A DNA stretch of 64,000 nt from Klebsiella terrigena. Lineage in GTDB: Bacteria; Pseudomonadota; Gammaproteobacteria; Enterobacterales; Enterobacteriaceae. The translations under genes and the position numbers were made by a program. This document shows, piece by piece, positions 10,074 through 19,881 of this stretch. Positions within the stretch are counted from its first letter, which is position 1; each line of letters opens with the position of its first letter. The stretch is taken from contig NZ_BJNO01000002.1 in the NCBI RefSeq assembly GCF_006539725.1, positions 62,001 to 126,000 of the forward strand. Reading direction: 5' to 3'. The notes under the pieces are model-generated. The model ran no database searches. It had not been told where the DNA came from and worked only from the letters and a program-made list of their open reading frames with translations.

Positions 10074-10526
10074 ATGAAATATCAACAACTGGAAAATCTT
10101 GAAAGCGGCTGGAAATGGAAATACTTGGTTAAAAAGCACCGGGAAGGTGAGCTGATTACCCGCTATATTGAAGCCAGCGCAGCGCAAGCCGCGGTCGATG
10201 TCTTGCTGACGCTCGAAAATGAACCGGTTCTGGTGAACACCTGGATTGATCAGCATATTAATCCGGAGCTAATGAACCGGATGAAGCAGACTATCCGCGC
10301 GCGTCGCAAGCGTCATTTTAACGCTGAGCATCAGCATACGCGTAAAAAGTCTATCGACCTGGAGTTTGTGGTTTGGCAGCGTCTCGCGGGTCTGGCACAG
10401 CGACGGGGAAAAACGCTGTCGGAAACTATCGTACAGCTGATTGAGGATGCTGAGCATAAAGAGAAGTATGCCAGCAAGATGTCCAGCCTGAAGCACGACC
10501 TGCAGGTATTGCTAGGTAAAGAGTAG
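10074..10526 (+). CDS. matP: Macrodomain Ter protein MatP
   Basis: DNA-binding protein that compacts the replication-terminus macrodomain by binding matS sites and linking to ZapB at the septum. The 150 residues include the N-terminal helical bundle, the ribbon-helix-helix (around [27 protein letters not shown]) and the C-terminal coiled coil used for tetramerisation. It is transcribed divergently from lonH. I found no exact 13-bp matS in the window. Confidence 0.96.
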   Translation: MKYQQLENLESGWKWKYLVKKHREGELITRYIEASAAQAAVDVLLTLENEPVLVNTWIDQHINPELMNRMKQTIRARRKRHFNAEHQHTRKKSIDLEFVVWQRLAGLAQRRGKTLSETIVQLIEDAEHKEKYASKMSSLKHDLQVLLGKE

Positions 10527-10584
10527 TCCGCAAGACTGATAGCGCGATGCGCGAGCGTTTTTCGCGTTAGCGCCAAATTTGAGA

Positions 10585-10614
10585 CAAAAAAACCCCGCAT
10601 CAGCGGGGTTTTTT
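10585..10614. terminator. Bidirectional terminator between matP and ompA
   Basis: AAAAAAACCCCGC-ATCA-GCGGGGTTTTTT: a 6-bp GC stem with A/T runs on both sides between convergent genes. Confidence 0.92.
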
Positions 10615-10628
10615 ATCGGTAGTAAAAC

Positions 10629-11699
10629 TTAAGCCTGCGGCTGAGCTACTACTTCTTTGTAACCTTTAACTTCGATCTCTACGCGACGATCCGGACCCAG
10701 GCAATCGATCAGTGCAGCGCGAGCTTTCACGTTGTCACAGGTGTTGCCAGTAACTGGGTTGGATTCGCCCATACCGCGAGCGGAGATTTTACCAGCCGGG
10801 ATACCTTTAGATACCAGGTAATCAACAACGGACTGAGCACGTTTCTCAGACAGCTGCTGGTTGTAAGCGTCAGAACCGATGCGGTCAGTGTAGCCCAGAA
10901 CAACTGCGGAACCGTCTTTCGGATCCATGTTGCTCAGCTGGGTGTACAGCTGATCCAGAGCCTGCTGGCCTTCCGGTTTCAGAGTAGATTTGTTGAAGTT
11001 GAACAGTACGTCAGACTTCAGAGTGAAGTGCTTGGTAGTCACTTCCGGAGCCGGAGCCGGAGCAGGAGCTACAACCGGAGCTGCTTCTTCCTGACCGAAA
11101 CGGTAGGAAACACCTACGCTCAGCATGCCGTTATCAGGACGCGTACCAACGGTACCTGCATCACCGATGTTGTTAACCCACTGGTATTCCAGACGGGTTG
11201 CGATGTCACGAGTCATTGCCCACTCGATACCACCAGCAAATACCGGGGATACGCCAGTGTCGTGTTCGCTGCGGGAAGTACCGGTAGAACCGTAGTTGCC
11301 GTCAGCATCTGCACGCCAGACCATACCACCCAGACGGGTGTAGATGTCCAGATCGTCAGTGATCGGGTAACCCAGTTTAGCAGTCAGCTGAACGCCCTGA
11401 GCTTTGAAAGCGCCGTTGTCAACGCTGCCTTTATAGGCCATACGTCCCAGCCAGTCGTAACCCATTTCGAAACCGAGGTACGGGTTAACCTGATAACCAC
11501 CAAACGCACCAGCACCAAGCTGATCGTTACGGGTCGGGCCGTTGTTGTTCTGGAAACCGTTACCGTAGAAACCGGTATCGTGATACTGGGACCAACCCAG
11601 TTTACCACCTGCATACCAGGTGTTATCTTTCGGTGCGGCCTGCGCTACGGTAGCGAAGCCAGCCAGTGCCACTGCAATCGCGATAGCTGTCTTTTTCAT
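10629..11699 (-). CDS. ompA: Outer membrane protein A
   Basis: Major outer-membrane porin and structural link to peptidoglycan, 356 residues. A 21-residue signal peptide ([10 protein letters not shown]...AQA) precedes the eight-stranded barrel, whose loops include [19 protein letters not shown], a Klebsiella-like surface loop. A Pro-Ala hinge (APAPAPAPE) leads to the periplasmic OmpA domain with the disulfide pair (NTCDN...LIDC) and the peptidoglycan-binding segment. The start is set by the signal peptide; an ORF extension to 11768 is leader. A long leader of about 130 bases is known to control mRNA stability in E. coli. Confidence 0.98.
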   Translation of the reverse strand: MKKTAIAIAVALAGFATVAQAAPKDNTWYAGGKLGWSQYHDTGFYGNGFQNNNGPTRNDQLGAGAFGGYQVNPYLGFEMGYDWLGRMAYKGSVDNGAFKAQGVQLTAKLGYPITDDLDIYTRLGGMVWRADADGNYGSTGTSRSEHDTGVSPVFAGGIEWAMTRDIATRLEYQWVNNIGDAGTVGTRPDNGMLSVGVSYRFGQEEAAPVVAPAPAPAPEVTTKHFTLKSDVLFNFNKSTLKPEGQQALDQLYTQLSNMDPKDGSAVVLGYTDRIGSDAYNQQLSEKRAQSVVDYLVSKGIPAGKISARGMGESNPVTGNTCDNVKARAALIDCLGPDRRVEIEVKGYKEVVAQPQA

Positions 11700-11836
11700 T
11701 TTCTGCGCCTCATTATCATCCAAAATTCGCCATGAAGGTACAAAAGACCTCACGGTTAGATCCTTCACCCGGGGCGTGACTTGTTGTTAACTATGCTGAT
11801 ACATGCAGCGTAAGCCGATCACCCCTGGCGATGTAA

Positions 11837-11864
11837 AGTCTACAACTTAGTTCGAAACTTACAA
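11837..11864 (-). promoter_or_regulatory. Likely ompA promoter
   Basis: Reading the minus strand, TTGTAA and TAGACT are 16 bases apart, about 135 bases upstream of the ompA ATG. The block up to GACTTTACATCGCCAGGGGT is nearly the same as the E. coli ompA promoter region, and the rest of the 352-base gap (11700-12051) is the ompA leader and AT-rich sequence without a gene. Confidence 0.55.
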
Positions 11865-12051
11865 GTGTGAACTCCGTCAGGCATATGAAAAAAAAGGGTT
11901 GTATACACAATATTTAACAAATATGGTTGGTTTTCGTTCACCGGAGAAACCTGCGAGACCGCATCAGACAGGCATCCGCACAAAAACAACCCTTATAAAA
12001 GTATGCCTTTGGACTGCGCAAAAAAAATTCTAGGATTAATCCTAATTTGCC

Positions 12052-12561
12052 TTAATGATACAAATTAGAGTGAATTTTTAGCCCGCTCAGTTGTCTCCCA
12101 TGCTGGCTCGTATTTCCTACAGGCCTCATGATGAACCCCATCGCATGACCTTCTTCCGCGGCACTAACCAGCCGTTCATGTTCTTCGGCCGTCAGCTCAT
12201 CTGCCAGCCAGCCGATTACCACGCTATAGTTACCCGTACGCAGGGCGCGAATCATTGACTCTACCGTGTTGTAAGGGGAGAGCTGGTTTATCTGCATGAC
12301 TTTCGACAGCGGCAGGCCGGAGGATTGCACCCACTCGCGGCTCAGCTTCTGTTTTGGCGTCAGCCAGAGCTGCCAGCGGGATTGCTGACCCAGTTGCTGT
12401 AATAAAGGAAGCAGCAGCAGCTGCGTCATCATCGGCTGATCTTCACGGTAGACAATCTCACTAATCAGCCCGCTGGCTGGTTGTTCGACGGCGTCATGGG
12501 AGTGGCGACGTACTGAAGCAGAAGTCAGTGATGAACGATTTGCGTAAGCTGAAGTAAGCAT
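12052..12561 (-). CDS. sulA: SOS cell-division inhibitor SulA
   Basis: Blocks FtsZ polymerisation during DNA damage and is removed by Lon. It has 169 residues, the family length, with a highly conserved core ([20 protein letters not shown] through the C-terminal [11 protein letters not shown] Lon-recognition tail). The N-terminal 35 residues diverge, as usual in the family. The LexA box lies 23 bases upstream. Confidence 0.96.
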   Translation of the reverse strand: MLTSAYANRSSLTSASVRRHSHDAVEQPASGLISEIVYREDQPMMTQLLLLPLLQQLGQQSRWQLWLTPKQKLSREWVQSSGLPLSKVMQINQLSPYNTVESMIRALRTGNYSVVIGWLADELTAEEHERLVSAAEEGHAMGFIMRPVGNTSQHGRQLSGLKIHSNLYH

Positions 12562-12583
12562 TGTCTATTTCCGCCTGTAGTTA

Positions 12584-12599
12584 CTGTATGCATATACAG
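12584..12599. promoter_or_regulatory. LexA box of sulA
   Basis: CTGTATGCATATACAG fits CTGT-N8-ACAG exactly and is placed directly upstream of sulA. Confidence 0.93.
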
Positions 12600-13026
12600 T
12601 ATATCCGGGCGGCGAAAAGATCAACCTCATTTATCGTGTTGTCGCTCGAAATTTGTTCGACGTTGTCGGCCATACCCACCACGACCTGCTCTCGCCAGGC
12701 TAAAGCCGTGGCATAAATTTTTGCGCAATAAACAGCAAGCCCTACGAGCCTGGTCGCACATTTTTACGATGCTCCATGTTTAGCGCTGCTCTCCCTGAGC
12801 ACAAACTATTTGTGCGACTATTAATTAATGCTCCGTTTATATTTTATCTTTAATACATCAGGTTTCGCACAGACGTAATTTCTTGAAAGCACCTCGCAAA
12901 ATGGTGAGTTGATTGAGCCGAACGTTAAAATCACCTTGCTGCAATAAAGGAACTCACTTATTTTCTGAACTAACGGATCCGTTAACTAAATGACTCAGTA
13001 TTCGCATGATTAACCAAGGAATAATC
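12600..13026. other. Long intergenic leader between sulA and sxy with inverted repeats
   Basis: No gene is visible in these 427 bases. Two perfect inverted repeats stand out: GCACAAA-CTA-TTTGTGC at 12799-12815, and the 14-bp palindrome TAACGGATCCGTTA at 12971-12984, ending 42 bases before the sxy start. In E. coli and Haemophilus, sxy translation is controlled by mRNA structure in the leader and its transcription needs CRP. These repeats may belong to such control, but no clear CRP site was recognised. Confidence 0.5.
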
Positions 13027-13626
13027 ATGAAAAAAATATCATCCCTACGGTTTCATAAATTTCAGAAGTGCTTGTCGCCATTAGGAAAAATAATCTGCCG
13101 TCCTTTGTTTGGTGGCTATAGCCTGGCAATAGACAACACCGTATTTGCGATGGTTGCAGAGGGGGAGATCTATCTTAAGATTTGTGAGCAGGGCGCCGCA
13201 TATTGCGTTGCTCATGAAAATCCGCTTTTAAAAATGCGAAAAAACGGGCGGCCAATTTTGCTTAAATATTATCAGATAAATGAAACGCTTTGGTGTGACA
13301 GTAAAATGCTTTTCAAACTATCGTCGCTTTCATTACAGGCGGCGCAAAAAGAAAAGAACCAGCAGCGTTATTCCGGCAGGTTGAAAGATCTGCCAAATAT
13401 TAGTTTTCATATGGAGCTACTATTAATTAACTCAGGGGTAATAGATCAGCAGGCGCTGCGTCATATTGGTGCACAGCGTGCGTGGCTAAAGCTGCGAGAG
13501 TCGAATAAGGCCGTCACGCTGAATATTCTCTATTCACTGGAAGGGGCAATTACCGGCGTTCACGCCGCTGCGCTCCCGACGGCACGGCGTCAGGAGCTGC
13601 AGGAGTGGGCGCTTAACCAGCGGTAA
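13027..13626 (+). CDS. sxy: Competence regulator Sxy/TfoX
   Basis: Coactivator that lets CRP work at CRP-S promoters of competence genes. The 199-residue protein has the N-terminal TfoX domain (CRPLFGGYSLAIDNTVFAMV) and the C-terminal TfoX domain (LKDLPNISFHMELLLINSG and EGAITGVHAAALPTARRQEL). I prefer ATG 13027 with AAGGA seven bases upstream; an ATG at 13006 would add seven residues. The first half diverges strongly from E. coli while the C-terminus is well kept. The gene is AT-richer than its neighbours, as is usual for sxy. Confidence 0.92.
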   Translation: MKKISSLRFHKFQKCLSPLGKIICRPLFGGYSLAIDNTVFAMVAEGEIYLKICEQGAAYCVAHENPLLKMRKNGRPILLKYYQINETLWCDSKMLFKLSSLSLQAAQKEKNQQRYSGRLKDLPNISFHMELLLINSGVIDQQALRHIGAQRAWLKLRESNKAVTLNILYSLEGAITGVHAAALPTARRQELQEWALNQR

Positions 13627-13639
13627 GGCTGGCCGCTAT

Positions 13640-15775
13640 TTACTCTGGCCGAACTGCCACCTGCTGCTGTAGGCGGCAGATTTCAGGTAATAGTGCTAAC
13701 AACAGACCGATTTGTTGGAGCACCAGCGGCTCTTTGCTATCGGCGCGAGGTTCGAGGTGTTGGATCCGGGTCTGCAGGCGGGTGAGTGCCTGCTGTACCC
13801 GCAGTTCGTCGGCCGGTGAATGATGGAGTGCATCATCTACGTAGCAGACTGCGTCGTCCAGCAGCGCCAACGTCTCCGGCGTGGTCAGCTTCTCCCGATG
13901 CGCCCCCAGCGCTGAAATGTAGCTGGTAAAGGTATGATTCAGGCAGAGCAAGCGGAAGGCCGTTTCACGAATATCGGCATTTGCCCGGGGCTCCGTTGAT
14001 AAATTCGATACCACTGAAGCCAGCTCACCGTCCCGGCTATGGGCATCCCGTCGCGCAACCCGATACGCCAGGCGGTTATCGCGCCCCTGGTGATACTGTT
14101 CAAGAATGGCGTCGAGGTATCGGCAGTTGGCGTTTATGGCCTGATCCAGAACTCGCGGCAGGTTACGGAACTTCCAGTCCGGCCAAATAAAGCTGACCGC
14201 AGCCCAGGCAATCGCACAGCCGATGAGGGTATCGAAGATGCGCGGCAGAGCGACTTCAAAGCCTTCCCCCAACAGGTTAAAGCAGAGCAGAACCAGTAGG
14301 GTAATAAACATTGTGGCGTGGGCATATTGTACATTGCGAAAGGCAAAGAACAGGACGCCGGTAAGGACAATCAGCAGCAGCTGGCCTTCGACCGAGGGTA
14401 CCAGCAGCAGTATCGGTAGACCGATAGCCACCCCCACCAGGGTGCCAATAATCCTCAGGGCCAGGCGGTGACGGGTGGCGTTATAGTTTGGCTGACAAAC
14501 AAACAGGCTGGTAAGCAGTATCCAGTAGCCGTGATTGAGCCCGGTTAGCTGGATAAACGCATACCCTGCGCACAGTACCAGCGACATTCTCACCGCGTGG
14601 CGGAAGAGGGCCGATTCCGGTGACAGGTTACGGCGTAAGCGCAGCCAGATATCGCTGAAGCCGCTAAGACGGTCCTCTGCGAGTAAATTTTCCGTCGTCC
14701 CGTGTGCGGGGGCGGCAACCTGAGCGGACTCGATGGTTGCCAGCTGAGCGTCAATTGCTCTCAGGTTGTTCAGCAGGAAGCCCAGCGCTTTGACCTGCTC
14801 TAACGGTTCTCCGCTGGCCCGTACGCGGTCGAGTGCGGCGTCAAGATGCATAAATGCGCGCTCGAAATGCGCATCGTGCTGGTAGGGTTCGCGCAGCAAA
14901 ATAGCGCGGGATAACTTCTGACACGCCTGAGCCTGCATCGATAGCATGCGCTGAAAGCGGAACATGATGTCGCTGTAGCGAAAACGGTCGCGGAGCGTTT
15001 GGTACTGGATATGCGACGAGCTGGCGCGTTCGTGGATATCCTGGGCAACGAAGTAATACTGCAGCGTCCGTCGGGTACCTCGCTGCCCGCGGTCGCCGCG
15101 CAGGCGGGTGAGCAGCGACGTTTTAGTCTGGTTAAGCGTTGCCACCAGCTGGCCATTGGCGATAGCCAGATCGTAGAGTGGCGCCTGGCTTTCGTCTTCA
15201 ATATCCGGGTCAAACATGCGTGATTTGAGATCCAGATAGCGCGCCAGCAGCTCATAGCTGCGCGCAAGATTGTCCTGAAGCGGGCGAATCGGGAAAATAA
15301 TATGTCCGGCCAGCGTCAGCAGGTTGTACCAAACGGCACCGGTCAGCAAAAATAACGGCTGTAGATACCAGCGATCGTAGAGCGTGACCCCCAGCATGGT
15401 GTAGATAGCGATCAGCAGAGCGCCGAAGGCGATAGTGGCGTAACGCTGCCCCAGACCGCCGAGTAAAATAAACCCGGTGGTCGAGAGGGTTAAACCGAGA
15501 GCAAATAGCCACGGCCAGGGAAAGAGCAGCTCCACCGAAGCCGATGCGATAAAAAAGCACACCAGGGTGATGGCCAGATTGCGCAACCGCCCGGTCAGGC
15601 GGTCGTCGAGATCGGTTAACGCGGCGGCAACGACTCCGAGCGTTAATGGAATCGTGAGTTTTACTTCGCCAAGCCACCATGGAACGGCGGTTGTGCCGCA
15701 AAGTGCGATGAAAATCCTGGCGTTATAGAGCCAGGCGCTGTTCCATGTATAACGGCGTAGCAGGGGGCTAAGCAT
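13640..15775 (-). CDS. yccS: FUSC-family inner membrane protein YccS
   Basis: Large inner-membrane protein of unknown substrate, related to aromatic-acid efflux proteins (FUSC/AaeB). The 711 residues form two blocks of five to six hydrophobic helices (about residues 10-160 and 385-530), each followed by a long soluble helical region. It lies downstream of yccF with a 17-base gap, so they probably share an mRNA as in E. coli. Confidence 0.92.
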   Translation of the reverse strand: MLSPLLRRYTWNSAWLYNARIFIALCGTTAVPWWLGEVKLTIPLTLGVVAAALTDLDDRLTGRLRNLAITLVCFFIASASVELLFPWPWLFALGLTLSTTGFILLGGLGQRYATIAFGALLIAIYTMLGVTLYDRWYLQPLFLLTGAVWYNLLTLAGHIIFPIRPLQDNLARSYELLARYLDLKSRMFDPDIEDESQAPLYDLAIANGQLVATLNQTKTSLLTRLRGDRGQRGTRRTLQYYFVAQDIHERASSSHIQYQTLRDRFRYSDIMFRFQRMLSMQAQACQKLSRAILLREPYQHDAHFERAFMHLDAALDRVRASGEPLEQVKALGFLLNNLRAIDAQLATIESAQVAAPAHGTTENLLAEDRLSGFSDIWLRLRRNLSPESALFRHAVRMSLVLCAGYAFIQLTGLNHGYWILLTSLFVCQPNYNATRHRLALRIIGTLVGVAIGLPILLLVPSVEGQLLLIVLTGVLFFAFRNVQYAHATMFITLLVLLCFNLLGEGFEVALPRIFDTLIGCAIAWAAVSFIWPDWKFRNLPRVLDQAINANCRYLDAILEQYHQGRDNRLAYRVARRDAHSRDGELASVVSNLSTEPRANADIRETAFRLLCLNHTFTSYISALGAHREKLTTPETLALLDDAVCYVDDALHHSPADELRVQQALTRLQTRIQHLEPRADSKEPLVLQQIGLLLALLPEICRLQQQVAVRPE

Positions 15776-15792
15776 GTCAGTATTCCGTCCGA

Positions 15793-16239
15793 TTACTGGA
15801 AGCGACGGCGCGCATTCGCTTCACGCGCGGCGCGGGCGGTCTCGACGGAAACAACCCGGCGTCCCACGGGCCACAGCGCAATAGCGGCAATTTTAAAGTT
15901 AGCGATGCCCACCGGAATACCGATAATGGTCAGGCACTGGGCGATACCGCTAAAGATATGCATCAGGCACAGCCACCAGCCGAAGAAAATAAACCATAAA
16001 ATATTCAGCACGGTACCGCCTGCATTCAGCAGGCTATTCTTGCCCTGCGGCTCGAGCTCATCGACGTGAATAGCTTCATTCCCATAGGGTAAAAGAGAGA
16101 GTCGGGTAATTTCCCAGCATGAGCGTGTCAGCGGCAGCGTGAAGATCAGAATGATGCTGACCAGCGTCGCCAGCAGCCAGCCCAGCGTAGTGGCGAAACC
16201 GCCGAGGATAAAGTTCAAAATATTCAGAATGGTACGCAT
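15793..16239 (-). CDS. yccF: YccF-family membrane protein
   Basis: A small inner-membrane protein (148 residues) with two YccF domains, each a pair of hydrophobic segments; GIPVGIANFKIAAIALWPVGRRVV near the end is the conserved signature. Its function is unknown. The start MRTILNILNF was picked from conserved length; the frame stays open upstream to 16335 but the RBS (GGAGGGTTT) sits before 16239. Confidence 0.9.
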   Translation of the reverse strand: MRTILNILNFILGGFATTLGWLLATLVSIILIFTLPLTRSCWEITRLSLLPYGNEAIHVDELEPQGKNSLLNAGGTVLNILWFIFFGWWLCLMHIFSGIAQCLTIIGIPVGIANFKIAAIALWPVGRRVVSVETARAAREANARRRFQ

Positions 16240-16361
16240 AAACCCTCCGTTCACTCCTGTGGATAATAAGACCCGGCCATTGTAACGTTTTTTACGCTGG
16301 AGCACCCGGTCACTGGCGGTTAAACTTAAAAACATCCAACCTGATTGAAATTCGGCATGAT

Positions 16362-18416
16362 ATGGAACTTAAAGCGACAACATTGGGCAAACGCATGGCG
16401 CAGCATCCCTATGATAGGGTGCAGCTGCTTAACGCCGGGGTAAAAGTTTCCGGCGATAGCCACGAGTATCTTATACCTTTCAATCAGTTATTGTCAGTTC
16501 ATTGTCGGCGTGGGCTGGTCTGGGGCGAGCTTGAGTTCGTGCTCCCGGATGGCAAGGTCGTGCGTTTGCATGGTACCGAATGGAATGAAACCCAGCGTTT
16601 CTTTCATCATCTGAATACGCTATGGCAGCAGTGGAGCGCGGACATGAGCGCCATTGCCGCCGACGTGCTGAGCCAGCAGCTGGCTGAGATCGCCCGCTCC
16701 AGCGCAGAAGGCAAGTGGCTGACCCGTCAGCAGGTCAGCGAGGTGCAGGGGAAAATTCGGCGGGCGCTCACCGGACTACCGATACCGACCAGCCGGCTTG
16801 ACGCTTTCGACAACTGCCGCGAGCTGTGGCGTCAATGTCAGAGCTGGCTGGGTGATACCGAGGTGGCCCGGATGGCCCACAATCAGGCTTTCACGGCCTC
16901 GATGCTCGAGCAGTACGACGCATTTTTTGCGGGCGTGGAGTCGTCACCGCTTAACCCGGCGCAGGCGCGAGCGGTAGTGAACGGCGAGCGCTCTCTGCTG
17001 GTTCTTGCCGGCGCCGGCAGCGGCAAGACCTCGGTGCTGGTTGCCCGTGCCGGATGGCTGCTGACCAGAGGTGAAGCGGCGGCGGAGCAGATCCTGCTGC
17101 TGGCGTTTGGTCGTCAGGCGGCGCAGGAGATGGATGAGCGCATTCGCGAGCGGTTGGGCTCCGAAGATATTTCGGCGCGGACATTTCACTCCCTGGCTCT
17201 GCATATCATCCAGCAGGGCAGTAAAAAAGTACCGTCTATTAGTCAGCTTGAGAGCGACACTCCGGCGCGCCAGGCGCTGCTGCTGAAAAACTGGCAGCAG
17301 CAGTGCCGGGAGAAAAAAGCTCACGCCAAAGGTTGGCGACAGTGGCTGGAAGAAGAGATGGGCTGGCAGGTTCCGGAAACCGATTTTTGGCAGGACAAAA
17401 AAATAGCGAGGAGAATGGCGAGCCGCCTCGATCGCTGGGTCAGCCTGATGCGTATGCACGGCGGTTCGCAGGCGGAGATGATCGCCGACGCGCCGGAGGA
17501 GATACGCGAGCTTTTTGCTAAGCGCGTAAAATTAATGGCGCCGCTGTTGAAAGCGTGGAAAACGGCGCTAAAAGAGGAAAATGCGGTCGATTTCTCCGGC
17601 CTGATCCATCAGGCCATCAATATTCTTGATAAAGGCCGTTTTGTCAGCCCGTGGAAGCATATTCTGGTCGATGAATTTCAGGATATTTCACCGCAGCGGG
17701 CCTCACTGCTGGCCGCGCTGCGCCGGCAGAATACCCAGACCACGCTATTTGCCGTCGGCGACGACTGGCAGGCAATCTATCGCTTCAGCGGTGCCCAGCT
17801 TTCGCTGACTACCGCTTTCAATCACTGCTTTGGCGAAGGGGACTGCTGCGCGCTGGATACGACGTACCGCTTTAATGGTCGCATTGGTGAAGTGGCGAAC
17901 GGTTTTATTCAACAGAACCCGCACCAGTTAAGCAAGCCGCTCAACAGCCTGACCGCCGGGGATAAAAAAGCCGTTACGCTGCTGGCGGACGATAAGCTTG
18001 ATGATTTGCTCGATAAGATGAGCGGCTACGTGAAAGCGGATCAGCGGATCCTGCTATTGGCGCGTTACCATCACCTGAAACCCGCCGCGCTGGAGAAGGC
18101 CGCTACGCGATGGCCGAATCTGCAGCTCGATTTTATGACGATCCATGCCAGCAAAGGGCAGCAGGCAGATTACGTGATTGTCCTTGGGCTTCAGGATGGG
18201 GATGATGCGTTCCCGGCTCCGGCGCGGGAGTCGATCATGGAAGAGGCGCTGCTGCCGCAGCCGGAGGATTTTCCCGATGCAGAAGAGCGGCGCTTGCTGT
18301 ACGTTGCCATCACTCGTGCACGTCTTCGCGTTTGGCTGCTGTTCAACAAAGAGCGACCGTCTGCGTTTGTGGAGATGCTGGAAGCGCTGGATGTACCGGT
18401 AGTAAGAAAACCTTAG
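16362..18416 (+). CDS. helD: DNA helicase IV
   Basis: Superfamily 1 3'-5' DNA helicase of 684 residues involved in recombination. It has an N-terminal domain special to HelD (residues 1-190), then Walker A AGAGSGKT at 216-223, the DEFQDIS motif II near residue 438, GDDWQAIYRF motif III, and the C-terminal motifs TIHASKGQQADYV and RRLLYVAITRAR. It is transcribed divergently from yccF and converges on mgsA. Confidence 0.96.
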   Translation: MELKATTLGKRMAQHPYDRVQLLNAGVKVSGDSHEYLIPFNQLLSVHCRRGLVWGELEFVLPDGKVVRLHGTEWNETQRFFHHLNTLWQQWSADMSAIAADVLSQQLAEIARSSAEGKWLTRQQVSEVQGKIRRALTGLPIPTSRLDAFDNCRELWRQCQSWLGDTEVARMAHNQAFTASMLEQYDAFFAGVESSPLNPAQARAVVNGERSLLVLAGAGSGKTSVLVARAGWLLTRGEAAAEQILLLAFGRQAAQEMDERIRERLGSEDISARTFHSLALHIIQQGSKKVPSISQLESDTPARQALLLKNWQQQCREKKAHAKGWRQWLEEEMGWQVPETDFWQDKKIARRMASRLDRWVSLMRMHGGSQAEMIADAPEEIRELFAKRVKLMAPLLKAWKTALKEENAVDFSGLIHQAINILDKGRFVSPWKHILVDEFQDISPQRASLLAALRRQNTQTTLFAVGDDWQAIYRFSGAQLSLTTAFNHCFGEGDCCALDTTYRFNGRIGEVANGFIQQNPHQLSKPLNSLTAGDKKAVTLLADDKLDDLLDKMSGYVKADQRILLLARYHHLKPAALEKAATRWPNLQLDFMTIHASKGQQADYVIVLGLQDGDDAFPAPARESIMEEALLPQPEDFPDAEERRLLYVAITRARLRVWLLFNKERPSAFVEMLEALDVPVVRKP

Positions 18417-18444
18417 CGGCTGGCGGCCTGGCCGCCAGCAGGGG

Positions 18445-18903
18445 CTACTTAAGGCGTTCCGCCAGGTAACGCTGATAATCCGGGATCAGAATATCGAGAG
18501 GCTCGCCAAAGTGCGGCGACAGGATAATAAAGTCGGCGGTTGAGGCATTGGTCGCAACGGGAATATTCCATACCGTCGCCAGACGCAGCAGCGCCTTAAC
18601 GTCCGGGTCATGAGGCACGGCGTTTAGCGGATCCCAGAAGAAAATCAGCACATCAATTTTCCCCTCTGCAATCAGCGCACCGACCTGCTGGTCGCCGCCC
18701 ATCGGGCCGCTCAGCATCGCGTTCACTTCAAGCCCGGTTGCCCTGGAGATAAGATTTCCGGTGGTACCTGTTGCGTAGAGTTCGTGTTGAGCCAGCAGCG
18801 CCTGGTGGCGAGCAACCCACTTCATCAGCATATCTTTACAGTGATCGTGAGCAACCAGAGCGATATGTTTGCGCGCGGGCAGCGTACGTGTCGTCAGTTC
18901 CAT
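18445..18903 (-). CDS. mgsA: Methylglyoxal synthase
   Basis: Converts dihydroxyacetone phosphate to methylglyoxal and phosphate, a bypass of lower glycolysis used when sugar phosphates build up. The 152-residue protein starts [16 protein letters not shown]. The catalytic aspartate is Asp71 in [10 protein letters not shown], and phosphate-binding residues lie in ATGTTGN. An in-frame extension to 18960 is not conserved. In E. coli the next gene is yccT, which is absent here. Confidence 0.96.
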   Translation of the reverse strand: MELTTRTLPARKHIALVAHDHCKDMLMKWVARHQALLAQHELYATGTTGNLISRATGLEVNAMLSGPMGGDQQVGALIAEGKIDVLIFFWDPLNAVPHDPDVKALLRLATVWNIPVATNASTADFIILSPHFGEPLDILIPDYQRYLAERLK

Positions 18904-19057
18904 AATTTCATTCCACATTTTAGCCTGCAGACAGATTACTGGAAGTGACTGCTGCTGCAAGCATCAGGGTGAAAAATTTTGACGTATCCGCTAGTCAGCG
19001 TGGATGGCCGGTTAGCCTGGATTAGCTTACACTTGGGCTAAATAGCGGGAGGATAAA

Positions 19058-19471
19058 ATGAAAGAGAACGATATCGCAGGCATTCTGACCTCAACACGGA
19101 CGATTGCGCTGGTGGGAGCCAGTGACAAACCGGACCGCCCAAGCTACCGGGTGATGAAGTATCTGCTGGAGCAGGGGTACCACGTGATCCCGGTTTCACC
19201 GAAGGTGGCGGGTAAAACCCTCATGGGGCAACAAGGCTACGCCACGCTGGCTGATGTTACGGAAAAAGTGGATATGGTCGACGTCTTTCGCAACTCTGAT
19301 GCGGCGCTGGGCGTTGCTCAGGAGGCCATTGCCATCGGTGCGAAAACGCTGTGGCTGCAGCTAGGCGTGATTAACGAGCAGGCGGCTGTTCTGGCGCGAG
19401 AGGCAGGACTAACCGTAGTGATGGACCGCTGTCCGGCGATTGAAATCCCGAGATTAGGTCTGGCGAAGTAA
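19058..19471 (+). CDS. yccU: CoA-binding protein YccU
   Basis: A 137-residue single-domain Rossmann-fold protein of the CoA_binding_2 family ([22 protein letters not shown] at the nucleotide-binding end; [15 protein letters not shown] at the C-terminus). Its cellular role is unknown. It has a GGGAGGA ribosome site and is followed directly by a terminator. Confidence 0.93.
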   Translation: MKENDIAGILTSTRTIALVGASDKPDRPSYRVMKYLLEQGYHVIPVSPKVAGKTLMGQQGYATLADVTEKVDMVDVFRNSDAALGVAQEAIAIGAKTLWLQLGVINEQAAVLAREAGLTVVMDRCPAIEIPRLGLAK

Positions 19472-19473
19472 AT

Positions 19474-19502
19474 AAAAAACCCCGCCGGTGCGGGGTTTTT
19501 TC
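19474..19502. terminator. Bidirectional terminator between yccU and hspQ
   Basis: AAAAAACCCCG-CCGGTG-CGGGGTTTTTT lies between convergent genes. Confidence 0.9.
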
Positions 19503-19504
19503 TG

Positions 19505-19822
19505 CTAGTTGCGCAGTCGAGGTGCCTGAAGCTGCTGGCGAATGGTCCGTGCCAGCTCGTCCATTGACGGCTGCTCCGGATGCTCATCGCTGGGCTCGCT
19601 GCTGAGCTGCGCTTCGGCAAGATAGGTATGAACGGGCTGACCATCCTCATCTTCCATCACCACATGATACCAGGGCAACGCCCGCAGCTCGTCGTTGGCC
19701 GCAATTTCGTCCTCCGCCGGCTCTGCAAGCGAATATTCTGGATCGATATCAACGACCACGCCGAGGAAGCCTAACAGAGTATGGCGAACCTGCTGGCCGA
19801 TACCGAATTTGCTGGCAATCAT
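19505..19822 (-). CDS. hspQ: Heat shock protein HspQ
   Basis: A 105-residue hemimethylated-DNA-binding (YccV-like) protein that acts as a specificity factor for Lon and promotes degradation of unstable DnaA. The core is [27 protein letters not shown], then the conserved [23 protein letters not shown]. The true start is MIASKF, two codons inside the longest frame. In E. coli it is a sigma-32 gene; I did not define the promoter here. Confidence 0.95.
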   Translation of the reverse strand: MIASKFGIGQQVRHTLLGFLGVVVDIDPEYSLAEPAEDEIAANDELRALPWYHVVMEDEDGQPVHTYLAEAQLSSEPSDEHPEQPSMDELARTIRQQLQAPRLRN

Positions 19823-19881
19823 AGGCACCTCCTGGGAAACGTTATTACCTGCTATATGCGGGCAACGTTGCGCTTTTCAAG

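Noticed and set aside
10629-11735. Long plus-strand ORF opposite ompA
   Set aside because: A shadow of the strongly codon-biased ompA gene. The minus-strand protein is unmistakable.
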